Shown here: in pieces, positions 24,729-32,055 of the stretch
How the letters are laid out: every line of letters starts with the position of its first letter
How positions within the stretch are numbered: the stretch's first letter is position 1
Assembly: GCA_963793825.1 (NCBI GenBank)
Contig: CAWCBE010000009.1
Coordinates: 62,001-126,000 of the forward strand
DNA from: RYN-230 sp963793825
GTDB taxonomy: Bacteria; Actinomycetota; Actinomycetes; Streptosporangiales; Streptosporangiaceae
Length of the DNA: 64,000 nucleotides
Direction of reading: 5' to 3'
Program-made: the position numbers and the translations under genes
The notes under the pieces: generated by a model
The model's input: the letters and a program-made list of their open reading frames with translations, nothing else
Databases searched by the model: none
What the model was told of the DNA's origin: nothing

Positions 24729-25323
24729 CGGCGGCCCGGCCGGGACCGGCCCGCGGCGGCGCCGGCGGTGGGGGCGGGCGCTGGCTGAGGCGGCCGTCAC
24801 GATCTTCGTGGTGGTGCTGCTGGCCGGCCTGGTGCGGGCGTTCGCGTTCCAGACCTTCTGGATCCCCACATCGTCCATGGTGCCGACGATCGGCGTAGAC
24901 GACCGGATCCTGGTGCAGAAGGCGTTCTTCACCTGGCGTGACGTACGCGAGGGCGACATCGTGGTGTTCAGCCACCCGCCACGCGACCACTGCAGCGAGT
25001 CGCGGCAAGGCGGCGACCTGGTCAAGCGGGTCATCGCACTGCCGGGCCAGACGATCTATTCGTCGGGCAACAACATCTACGTGAACGAGCGGCTGCTGGC
25101 CGAGCCCTACCTGCCGCGCTACGACCCGCTCGGGCCGCCGATACCAGGTGCGAGCAGGCAGCATCCCTACCGGGTTCCCCCCGGCGAGTTCTACATGCTG
25201 GGCGACAACCGGGCAATCTCATGTGACAGCCGGTACTGGGGACCGGTCGAGGGCTCGACCATCATCGGCAAGGTCGTGCTGGTGTGGTGGCACGACGACC
25301 ACCCCGACTTCCGCAGATTCTGA
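24712..25323 (+). CDS. lepB: type I signal peptidase
   Basis: This 203-residue protease removes signal peptides from exported proteins at the outer face of the membrane. A single N-terminal transmembrane segment (about residues 22-45) leads to the catalytic Ser in WIPTSSMVPTI. The Lys is in DLVKRVIALPG, and GDNRAISCDSRYWGPV forms the conserved box E. It overlaps the PadR-linked gene, so it is an operon-encoded, probably regulated signal peptidase. Confidence 0.94.
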   Translation: MADPADGGPAGTGPRRRRRWGRALAEAAVTIFVVVLLAGLVRAFAFQTFWIPTSSMVPTIGVDDRILVQKAFFTWRDVREGDIVVFSHPPRDHCSESRQGGDLVKRVIALPGQTIYSSGNNIYVNERLLAEPYLPRYDPLGPPIPGASRQHPYRVPPGEFYMLGDNRAISCDSRYWGPVEGSTIIGKVVLVWWHDDHPDFRRF

Positions 25324-25620
25324 CCGCCCCAAGCGGGCACCTTGACCAGGACATGAGCACCTTGCAGTCCAACGTGGCCAGCGCACCCGGCAATCCTCGT
25401 CCGGCCGCTCGACCCCAGCCCGGCACCGGTCCGGCCCTGCGGGATCCCGACATATACGGCGGCCCGGCCCGGCCGCTGCGCAGGCCATCACGGCCCGCGT
25501 CCAGCCGGGCCTGGACGACCGCTGACCCGGGCCGGGCCGGCGCCGCTCACCGCGGCCGGTACCGGCGCCCCGCCGTCGGATCTACCCTGTCGTCGGGCAC
25601 CGGGACCGCACGCTGACCAC
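25324..25620. other. Gap without a supported gene
   Basis: About 300 bases after lepB contain only short, compositionally poor frames. No N-terminal part of the dehydrogenase pseudogene that follows can be found here. Confidence 0.6.
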
Positions 25621-26078
25621 GGCATGGACGTGATCGCCTGGAGCCAGAACCTCGACTACCAGACAGCCGCGCAGCCGGGCGCCCGCGCAGTCAGCAAAGG
25701 GCACTTGTTCGCCGCCGCGGACGTGGTCAGCATTCATGTGGTGCTGTCCGGCCGGACCCGCGGCCTGGTCGCCGAGCAGGACCTGCGCGGCATGAAGCGG
25801 TCCGCGTTCCTGGTCAACACCTCCCGCGGCCCGATCGTCGACACCGACGCCCTGCTCCGCGCGCTGCACGAAGGCTGGATGCGGGCGCCGGCCTGGACGT
25901 CTACGACACTGAGCCTCTCCCTCCCGACCATTCCCTCCTCAACGCCCCGAACGTGGTGCTGACCCCGCACCTCGGCTACGTGACCGCGCGCACGATGAAG
26001 CACTGGTGCGCCGACGCGGTGGAGGACATCGTCGCGTGGCAGCGAGGCGAGCCGATCCGGGTGCTGACGGACGGCTGA
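25621..26078 (+). pseudogene. C-terminal remnant of a D-isomer-specific 2-hydroxyacid dehydrogenase
   Basis: The remnant starts inside the NAD-binding domain with GMDVIAWSQNLDYQ. It continues through ADVVSIHVVLSGRTRGLV and SAFLVNTSRGPIVD to RALHEGW. A single-base deletion near 25880 then shifts the frame. The continuation GLDVYDTEPLP and NAPNVVLTPHLGYVTARTM runs in the next frame to a stop at 26078. About the first half of the protein is absent. It is not expected to be functional. Confidence 0.85.
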
Positions 26079-26241
26079 CCCGGCGGGCCGGCCGTCGGCT
26101 GGCCGGCTGACCCGGCGGGCCGGCCGGTCGGCTGGCCGGCTCACCCGGCGGGCCGGCCGGTCGGCTGGCAGGCTCACCCGGCGGGCCGGCCGGTCGGCTG
26201 ACCCGGGCTGGCTGACCCGGCGGGCCAGGCCGGCGGGCCGA
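26073..26241. repeat. 33-bp minisatellite after the dehydrogenase remnant
   Basis: Units start at 26073, 26105, 26138 and 26171, with a degenerate fifth to about 26241. The core is GGCTGACCCGGCGGGCCGGC, then CGGTCGGCTGGCC. Copies differ by single bases (GGCTGACC or GGCTCACC) and one by a 1-bp deletion. The array begins at the remnant's stop codon and is not coding. Confidence 0.85.
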
Positions 26242-26477
26242 CGGAAAGGCGGCCGCGCCCAGCTGTCAGTCACCTGAAGATCAGCAGAGTGTCAGCGGGC
26301 CCTCAGTGCCCTTACAGCCCTCCCTCAGGTATTTCTCCGACCATCGGAGGCATACAACACGGGGGGGCTCATGTATCGGCGGCACTTCACGGGCTATGCC
26401 GTGATGTGCCGGCTGCTGCGGAGGAAAGGCGCCGCCACCACACCCGCCGTGCGAGGCCCAAAGGTGGAGGGCGGATC
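26242..26477. other. Upstream region of the HATPase gene
   Basis: No gene is supported in these 236 bases. Composition is more moderate than in the repeat, and a promoter for the gene at 26478 is expected but no clear -35/-10 pair was identified. Confidence 0.5.
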
Positions 26478-26939
26478 ATGAGACAAGGCAGTCAGGTCAT
26501 GACGGGCGAACTCGAGGCATCCGGCCCCAGCGCGGCATACGGCCCGCAGCGGGCCTGGGAATCGGAATTGCCGGCCGCAGGACAAGCCGCCGGGCTGGCA
26601 CGGCAAGCGACCCGCGAGTTGCTCAGCGCGTGGCAGTTGAGCCACCTGGAGGAGACGGCGGTCCTGCTCGTCTCGGAACTGGTCACGAATGCGGTGCGGC
26701 ACGCCCGGACCGCGGGATGGCTGGCGCTGCGGCTGGAGACCGCGGGGAGCGGGCTGCGCATCGAGGTCCACGACGCCGATTCCCGCTGGCCACGGCCGGC
26801 TACCCCAGACAGCCTGGACGAATCAGGATTCGGCTTCGTGCTCGTGGATGCGCTGACCGATAAGTGGGGCGTCAGCGACACAGCGCTGGGCAAGGCGGTA
26901 TGGGCCGAGCTCGGCACGCAATCGCCGCCCGCCGGGTAA
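26478..26939 (+). CDS. HATPase_c regulatory kinase, RsbW/anti-sigma-like
   Basis: This 153-residue GHKL protein has the N-box AVLLVSELVTNAVRHARTAG, the G1 region IEVHDADSRWP and the G2 box GFGFVLVDALTDKWG. It is an anti-sigma or switch kinase candidate. ATG 26478 follows GGAGGG by 5 bases. It is one of three such genes here, with those at 22497 and 44062, and has no adjacent anti-sigma antagonist. Confidence 0.88.
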   Translation: MRQGSQVMTGELEASGPSAAYGPQRAWESELPAAGQAAGLARQATRELLSAWQLSHLEETAVLLVSELVTNAVRHARTAGWLALRLETAGSGLRIEVHDADSRWPRPATPDSLDESGFGFVLVDALTDKWGVSDTALGKAVWAELGTQSPPAG

Positions 26940-26979
26940 GCGGTACCGGCCGCTCGTGATGCACCGCCGGACCGGGCTA

Positions 26980-28002
26980 CTACGGGCAGCGGCCGGTGGA
27001 CGACCGGACGACCAGGGATGTCGGCATCAGGACCTGCTTGGCCGGGTGGCCGGTGCCCTGAGCGAACCGTTCGAGCAGGAGGCGTGCCGCTTCCCGGCCG
27101 ATGTCGTATTGCGGGATGCGGACAGTCGTCAGGGCCGGATGCCACCATTCGACGAACGGCATGTCGTTGTAACCGACGATAGAGATGCTCGCCGGGCACG
27201 GGCGGCCAGCGTGCTGGGCGGCGGCGTAGCAGCCCAGGGCCATCAGGTCGTTGCCGGCCAGGATGGCGGTGACGTCCGGGACCTGCGCCAGCAGGGCCAG
27301 CGCGCCGTCCATGGCGGCAGAGGCGGTGAGCGCCGGGCAGTGCCGGAGAATCAGCCGGTCCGGATCGAGCCCGCACTGGTCCGCGGAGGCGCGGAAGGCC
27401 TCGGTCCGGGTCTGCACCACCGAGAGGTTGGGCGGCCCGGTGAGATGGGCGATGACCCGGTGGCCGAGACCGGCGAGGTGCCGCATGGCCGCCTGGACCC
27501 CGGCCCGGTCGTCGCTGCTGACCGCGGGCAGCGCGGGGCCGCCGGTCTCACGGTTGACCAGGATGACAGGCTCGGTCCCGGACGCGAGCCCGGCGATCGT
27601 CGTCCCGTCCAGGGTGGCTGAGGCCACGATGTAACCATCACAGCGCCGGGCCCGCAGTGCGGCGATGCGGACACGTTCCCGTCCGGGGTCGTTCCCGGTG
27701 TTGACGACGAGTGCCACGTACCCGGCCTCGGCCAGCGCGTCTTCGATGCCCTGGACGATCGGCGGGAAGACCGGGTTGGCCAGGTCCGGGAGCACGACGC
27801 CGACCGCGGCGCTGCGCCCCGCGCGCAGGGTCTGGGCCACCGGGTCGGGGACGTACCCGAGACGCCTGGCGGCCACCCGGACCCGCTCGGCGGTGGGGGC
27901 TGAGATCCTGCCCACGCGGCGCGGGTCGAGGGCCCGCGAGGCGGTGCCCGGGTGGACCCCCGCGAGCTCAGCCACATCCCGTATCGTCGGCCGACCAGCC
28001 AC
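26980..28002 (-). CDS. LacI-family transcriptional repressor
   Basis: This 340-residue repressor has the N-terminal HTH RPTIRDVAELAGVHPGTASR, the hinge region and a periplasmic-binding-like sensor domain (GVVLPDLANPVFPPIVQGIE, AILAGNDLMALGCYAAAQ, SIVGYNDMPFVEWWHPALTT). GTG 28002 starts the protein directly at the HTH. The divergent spacer holds two LacI-type palindromes with a central CG, so it probably controls itself and the gene at 28126. Confidence 0.93.
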   Translation of the reverse strand: MAGRPTIRDVAELAGVHPGTASRALDPRRVGRISAPTAERVRVAARRLGYVPDPVAQTLRAGRSAAVGVVLPDLANPVFPPIVQGIEDALAEAGYVALVVNTGNDPGRERVRIAALRARRCDGYIVASATLDGTTIAGLASGTEPVILVNRETGGPALPAVSSDDRAGVQAAMRHLAGLGHRVIAHLTGPPNLSVVQTRTEAFRASADQCGLDPDRLILRHCPALTASAAMDGALALLAQVPDVTAILAGNDLMALGCYAAAQHAGRPCPASISIVGYNDMPFVEWWHPALTTVRIPQYDIGREAARLLLERFAQGTGHPAKQVLMPTSLVVRSSTGRCP

Positions 28003-28021
28003 GAACTGAACGTACCTATCC

Positions 28022-28037
28022 TGGCAAACGGTTGCCA
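28022..28037. promoter_or_regulatory. LacI-family operator 1
   Basis: TGGCAAACGGTTGCCA has perfect 6-bp arms around ACGG, the typical shape of LacI/GalR sites. It lies 20 bases upstream of the LacI start. Confidence 0.75.
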
Positions 28038-28056
28038 AGCTTCCCGTCTCGGTCGC

Positions 28057-28086
28057 TTGACAGATGGCAGGAAAGCGGACCAGGCT
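28057..28086 (+). promoter_or_regulatory. Probable promoter of the gene at 28126
   Basis: TTGACA at 28057-28062 is a perfect -35. The -10 at about 28081 (CAGGCT) is weak. Operator 2 begins 13 bases further, where the RNA start is expected. Confidence 0.5.
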
Positions 28087-28098
28087 GGCCAGGAGCAG

Positions 28099-28114
28099 TG
28101 GCAATCGATTGCCA
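28099..28114. promoter_or_regulatory. LacI-family operator 2
   Basis: TGGCAATCGATTGCCA is a perfect 16-bp palindrome sharing the TGGCAA half-site with operator 1, at 77-bp centre spacing. It lies 11 bases upstream of ATG 28126. Confidence 0.8.
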
Positions 28115-28125
28115 GAGAGGTCCCG

Positions 28126-28734
28126 ATGCCCCGTATCAGCTATGTCGAGCCGAGCACGGTCACCGATCCCGAGCTCACCCGGCTCCTCGAGGAATCCCGC
28201 ACGTACGGCACTCCCCGGCTGGAGAGCCAGGCCATCCGGGCGCACGTGCCGGCCGTCCTGCGGACCTTCTCCGCATCCTGGCAGCAGGTGTTCCGCGAGG
28301 GCGTGCTGGATCACAAGATCAAGGAACTCGCCCGGGTCTACGTGGCGAAGTCAATGGAGTGCGGCTACTGCGCGGGCCAGCGGTCGCACATCGCTGCCGC
28401 GCAGGGAGTGACCGAGAGCGAGTACGACGACCTCATCGACTTCCGCAAGTCCGACCGGTACGACGATCGTGAGCGTGCGGCCCTGCGCTGGGCCGAGGCG
28501 ATCGCGTGGGATCCCGGCAGCGCCGATGATGACCTCTGGTCGGAGCTGCACGAGCACTTCTCCGAGCCCGAACTGGTCGAGCTGGGCTACTTCATCGGCC
28601 TCACCATGGGCCAGCAGCGGTTCCTGAAGACCCTCCAGGTCAAGAACGGCGACCTCGGCACGGCCAGCCTGGCCGGCCTCGCCCCTGAAGTCGTCCGCGA
28701 GTTGGCCGGGCAGGACCAGAGCTTGGCCGGTTGA
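28126..28734 (+). CDS. carboxymuconolactone decarboxylase / AhpD-like protein
   Basis: This 202-residue protein has the CMD fold. The motif AKSMECGYCAGQRSHIAAAQG contains the CxxC (ECGYC) and nearby His of the AhpD redox type, and VELGYFIGLTMGQQRF is the typical late helix. Members act as peroxidase partners or in aromatic degradation; the role here is unknown. The gene is divergent from the LacI repressor and preceded by two operators, so it is probably repressed until a small-molecule inducer is present. Confidence 0.85.
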   Translation: MPRISYVEPSTVTDPELTRLLEESRTYGTPRLESQAIRAHVPAVLRTFSASWQQVFREGVLDHKIKELARVYVAKSMECGYCAGQRSHIAAAQGVTESEYDDLIDFRKSDRYDDRERAALRWAEAIAWDPGSADDDLWSELHEHFSEPELVELGYFIGLTMGQQRFLKTLQVKNGDLGTASLAGLAPEVVRELAGQDQSLAG

Positions 28735-28744
28735 GCGGGATCCC

Positions 28745-28798
28745 GGACACCGGCCGGGCAAACGCTCCGGGGACATCCGGCCGGGCAATGCTCCGGGA
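28745..28798. repeat. Two tandem 27-bp repeats
   Basis: GGACACCGGCCGGGCAAACG and its near copy GGACATCCGGCCGGGCAATG are each followed by CTCCGG, downstream of the CMD gene. Confidence 0.6.
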
Positions 28799-28963
28799 CA
28801 CCGCCGGATGGACGGCCGGAAATTCTTTTGCCGCCGTGTCGATCTGGCGGCCGGGCGTTCGACGTGTGGGCGAACAGACAAGGTTGCGGTGACCGTGACC
28901 GGGCTCCGGGGCCCCCGGAGCGGCACTGGCGCGGTTCCGCCACACCCGAAGGAGCGAAGACCC

Positions 28964-29302
28964 ATGCGATTCCTTGGTTACACCCTGGCCGACCCATCGA
29001 TCCCGATCCCGCCGCCGACCCCCGAGATGTACGCGCGGATGGGCGAGTTCATGGCCGAGGCCAACAAGGCGGGGGTGGTCGTGGCCACCGGCGGGATCGC
29101 GCCGTTCGAGGAAGCCACCAAAGTGCGCTATGCCGACGGCGAGTTCACCGTCATCGACGGGCCCTACACCGAGGCCAAGGAACTGGTCGGCGGCTGGGCC
29201 CTGCTGGAGGTGCGGGACAAGGACGAAGCGATCGAGTGGACCAAGCGGTTCCTGGTCGCCGCCGGCGGAGGCGAGTCCACGGTCCGCCAGGTTTACACCT
29301 GA
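28964..29302 (+). CDS. YCII/DGPF-domain protein, partner of an ECF42 sigma factor
   Basis: This 112-residue protein has the DGPF hallmark: GEFTVIDGPYTEAKELVGGW, then LLEVRDKDEAIEWTKRFL. ATG 28964 has AAGGAG ten bases upstream. DGPF genes are the known neighbours and probable targets of ECF42 sigma factors, matching the gene at 29380. The two are separated by a strong hairpin and a palindrome. Confidence 0.92.
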   Translation: MRFLGYTLADPSIPIPPPTPEMYARMGEFMAEANKAGVVVATGGIAPFEEATKVRYADGEFTVIDGPYTEAKELVGGWALLEVRDKDEAIEWTKRFLVAAGGGESTVRQVYT

Positions 29303-29309
29303 TTGGGAG

Positions 29310-29342
29310 GTTCCGGCAGGGCCCGGCGGGCCCTGCCGGAAC
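29310..29342 (+). terminator. 15-bp perfect-stem hairpin between DGPF and sigma genes
   Basis: GTTCCGGCAGGGCCC at 29310-29324 pairs perfectly with 29328-29342 around the loop GGC. It may be a terminator for the DGPF gene or an attenuator for the sigma gene. Confidence 0.75.
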
Positions 29343-29363
29343 TTGCCCGGCCCGAGAACCGGT

Positions 29364-29377
29364 GGTCTGATCAGACC
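29364..29377. promoter_or_regulatory. 14-bp perfect palindrome at the sigma gene start
   Basis: GGTCTGATCAGACC ends 2 bases before GTG 29380. It occupies the place of a Shine-Dalgarno site, so it is a candidate operator or start-region structure. Confidence 0.5.
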
Positions 29378-29379
29378 TT

Positions 29380-30807
29380 GTGGGGAGCTCCCAGGCGCAC
29401 GCCGCGATCGAGACCGTGATCCGGCTCGAGTCGTCCCGGCTAATCGCCGGGCTGACCAAGTACGCCTACGGGGATATCGGCATCGCGGAGGAACTGGCCC
29501 AGGATGCCGTGGTCGCCGCACTGGAGCAATGGCCGCGCCAGGGCGTGCCGGCTAAGCCGGGCGCCTGGCTGATGACGGTGGCCAAACGACGGGCCGTCAA
29601 CCAGTTCCGCCGCAACCGGGAGCTGGAACGCAAGTACGCGCAGATCGGCCGGGTACTCGAGGCGGAGGCCGACGACGGGACGGCCGCGCTGGACCGCGCG
29701 GTCGCAGACGACATCGACGACGACCTGCTGCGGCTGATCTTCATCTCTTGCCATCCGGTGCTGCCGGTGCGGGCCCGGGTCGCGCTGACCCTGCGCCTGC
29801 TCGGCGGGCTGAGCACGGCCGAGATCGCCCGCGCCTTCGTGCTGCCGGAGCCGACGATCGCGCAGCGGATCGTCCGGGCCAAGAAGGCCCTCTCCGCCGC
29901 GGGGGTTCGCTTCGAGGTCCCCGCCGGCCAGGAACGGCAGGCCCGGCTGGCCTCGGTGCTCGAGGTGATCTACCTCATCTTCAACGAGGGCTACTCGGCC
30001 ACCGCGGGCGATGACTGGATGCGCCCGGATCTTTGCCACGAGGCAGTCCGGCTTGGCCGGCTACTGGCCCAGCTCGCGCCGGACGAGGCAGAGGTCCATG
30101 GCCTGGTCGCGCTGATGGAGATCCAGTCATCCCGGATTCACGCGCGGACCGGGCCGTCCGGCGAGCCGGTCCTGCTGCTGGAGCAGAACCGGGCCCGGTG
30201 GGACCGGCTGCTCATTCAACGGGGACTGGACGCCCTGGCCCGGGCGGAGGCACTCGGTGGCCTGCGGGGCCCCTATGTGCTGCAGGCCGCGATCGCCGCC
30301 TGCCACGCACGGGCGTTCCGCTCGCAGGACACCGACTGGGCCCGCATCACCGAGCTGTACTCCGTGCTGGCCGAGGTGATGCCGTCACCAATCGTGGAGC
30401 TGAACCGGGCGGTCGCGCTCTCGATGGCCTTCGGCCCGCAGGCCGGCCTTGACCTGGTTGACCAACTCGCCGCCGAGCCCGCGCTGCGCAGCTACCACTT
30501 GCTGCCGAGCGTCCGCGGTGACCTGCTGCTCAAGCTGGGCCGGGCCGCCGAGGCCCAGGCCGAGTTCCAGCGGGCCAGCGAACTGACCCGCAACGCCAGG
30601 GAGCAAGAGCTGTCCGCCCAGCGGGCCCGCTCAGCCCGCGCGCAGGCGGATGGCGCGCAGGCGGATGGCGCACAGCCGGATGGCGCACAGCCGGATGGCG
30701 CGCAGGCGGCCGCGGCCGAGGTGGATGGCCTGGCGACGGATGGCGCACAGGCGGAGGACGCTGGCCAGCCGGGCCCGCTGCCGGGGAAGGAATCCGCCAT
30801 CCCCTGA
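29380..30807 (+). CDS. ECF42-type RNA polymerase sigma factor
   Basis: This 475-residue protein has sigma region 2 (LTKYAYGDIGIAEELAQDAV, then WPRQGVPAKPGAWLMTVAKR) and region 4 (LTLRLLGGLSTAEIARAFVL, then IAQRIVRAKKAL). The long C-terminal extension (about residues 180-415) with IYLIFNEGYSATAGDDWMRP and TPR-like helices defines ECF42-type factors. In that group the extension, not an anti-sigma factor, controls activity. Residues of about 424-447 are a repeat of (A/P)DGAQ. No Shine-Dalgarno is visible before GTG 29380; a palindrome lies there instead. The DGPF gene upstream is the expected partner. Confidence 0.9.
   Translation: MGSSQAHAAIETVIRLESSRLIAGLTKYAYGDIGIAEELAQDAVVAALEQWPRQGVPAKPGAWLMTVAKRRAVNQFRRNRELERKYAQIGRVLEAEADDGTAALDRAVADDIDDDLLRLIFISCHPVLPVRARVALTLRLLGGLSTAEIARAFVLPEPTIAQRIVRAKKALSAAGVRFEVPAGQERQARLASVLEVIYLIFNEGYSATAGDDWMRPDLCHEAVRLGRLLAQLAPDEAEVHGLVALMEIQSSRIHARTGPSGEPVLLLEQNRARWDRLLIQRGLDALARAEALGGLRGPYVLQAAIAACHARAFRSQDTDWARITELYSVLAEVMPSPIVELNRAVALSMAFGPQAGLDLVDQLAAEPALRSYHLLPSVRGDLLLKLGRAAEAQAEFQRASELTRNAREQELSAQRARSARAQADGAQADGAQPDGAQPDGAQAAAAEVDGLATDGAQAEDAGQPGPLPGKESAIP
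30650..30710 (+). repeat. 15-bp in-frame repeats in the sigma factor tail
   Basis: Four units like GATGGCGCACAGCCG, keeping the reading frame, encode DGAQ(A/P) repeats near the C-terminus. Length variation would not change the frame. Confidence 0.7.
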
Positions 30808-30911
30808 TCGCGCTCCGCCACCCCAGGGCCGCTATACGGTTTCGCCGCGGACGAACATGCTGGACCGCACACCCCCGCGCGGGAAGGCTCGCTGGGGGAA
30901 AGGGGAGTTTG

Positions 30912-31676
30912 ATGCGGGTAGCGGTACTGGCTGACATCCACGGGAACCTCCCAGCGCTGGAGGCAGTGCTGGGCGACGTGGACGCCGCCGGGGCTGACGT
31001 GATCGTGCTGAACGGCGACCTGGCCGATGGCCCGATGGCCGGCCCGACCCTGGACCGGCTGGCCGACCTGGGCGACCGGGCCATCTGGGTACGCGGGAAC
31101 AGCGACCGGTGCCTGGCCGAGGCGTTCGACGGCACCTTCGAGCCGACCGGCCTGGCCGCCAACGCACCCGCCGGGCACTACGCCTGGTGCGCGGCCCGGA
31201 TCAGCCCGGCGCACCGGGACCTGCTGGCCGCGTTGCCGCTCACCGTCACCCTCGACATCGGCGGCCTCGGCCCGGTGACCTTCTGCCACGGCACACCCCG
31301 TGACGACAACGAGTTCATCTGCGTGGACAGCCCGGTCGGTCACTATCAGGCCGCGTTCGCCGGGGTGGACGCGGGGACGGTGGTGCTCGGCCACACGCAC
31401 ATGCCGTTCGACCGGCTCGCCGACACGCGCCGCGTGATCAACCCGGGCTCGGTGGGGATGCCCTACGGCCACACCGGGGCCGCCTGGGCGCTGCTCGGCC
31501 CGGACGTGGTGCTGTGCCGTACCGAGTACGACACCGAAGCCGCCGCCACAGCGATGCAAGCCAGCGCCGCTGACCTGCCCGGTATCGAGTTCATCGCCGG
31601 GAACGTCCGGGCTAGCCCCAGTGACGCTGAGGCGCTGGCCGCCTTCGCTAGGGCGGAGCGGGAACAGGCCCGCTAG
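30912..31676 (+). CDS. Calcineurin-like metallophosphoesterase
   Basis: This 254-residue phosphoesterase has the metal-binding signature in order: VAVLADIHGNLPALEAV (DxH), VLNGDLADG (GD), VRGNSDR (GNxD), FCHGTP (H) and VLGHTHMPF (GHTH). The NPGSVGMP motif puts it in the YfcE/MJ0936 type. Substrate is unknown. ATG 30912 follows AGGGGAG by 4 bases; TTG 30909 is possible. Confidence 0.92.
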   Translation: MRVAVLADIHGNLPALEAVLGDVDAAGADVIVLNGDLADGPMAGPTLDRLADLGDRAIWVRGNSDRCLAEAFDGTFEPTGLAANAPAGHYAWCAARISPAHRDLLAALPLTVTLDIGGLGPVTFCHGTPRDDNEFICVDSPVGHYQAAFAGVDAGTVVLGHTHMPFDRLADTRRVINPGSVGMPYGHTGAAWALLGPDVVLCRTEYDTEAAATAMQASAADLPGIEFIAGNVRASPSDAEALAAFARAEREQAR

Positions 31677-31694
31677 CGGCGGGGTTCACCCGGT

Positions 31695-32054
31695 ATGGCA
31701 ACAGGGCACACGATCACCACCACCCCCAGCACTAAGCACGTCGTGGTCACCGTCGGCGGCGAGAAGCTGGCCGAGACGGACCGGCCGGTCCTGCTGGACG
31801 AGACCGGGCTGCCGACCCGCTACTACCTCCCCCGGGAGGACGTGCGGACCGACCTGCTCCGGCCCACCGACACCCGCACCACCTGCCCGTTCAAGGGCCA
31901 GGCGTCCTACTGGTCGGCGGAAGTGGGCGGCGACGTCTATGACGACCTGGTGTGGGGCTACGAGAACCCGATCCCGCAAGCCGCCGAGATCGCCGGGCTG
32001 CTGTGCTTCTACTCGGACCGGGTGGAGCTGACCGTGGACGGGCGGGCCGCCTAG
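31695..32054 (+). CDS. DUF427 domain protein
   Basis: This 119-residue protein matches DUF427: VVVTVGGEKLAETDRPVLLD, YYLPREDVRTDLL, TCPFKGQASYWS, then ENPIPQAAEIAGLLCFY. The function of the family is unknown. The stop codon TAG (32052-32054) lies within the 6-bp target duplication of the adjacent IS element, so insertion left the protein intact. Confidence 0.93.
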   Translation: MATGHTITTTPSTKHVVVTVGGEKLAETDRPVLLDETGLPTRYYLPREDVRTDLLRPTDTRTTCPFKGQASYWSAEVGGDVYDDLVWGYENPIPQAAEIAGLLCFYSDRVELTVDGRAA

Positions 32055-32055
32055 C
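32050..32055. repeat. Target-site duplication, left copy
   Basis: CCTAGC directly precedes the left terminal repeat of the IS element and is repeated at 34022-34027. Confidence 0.85.
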
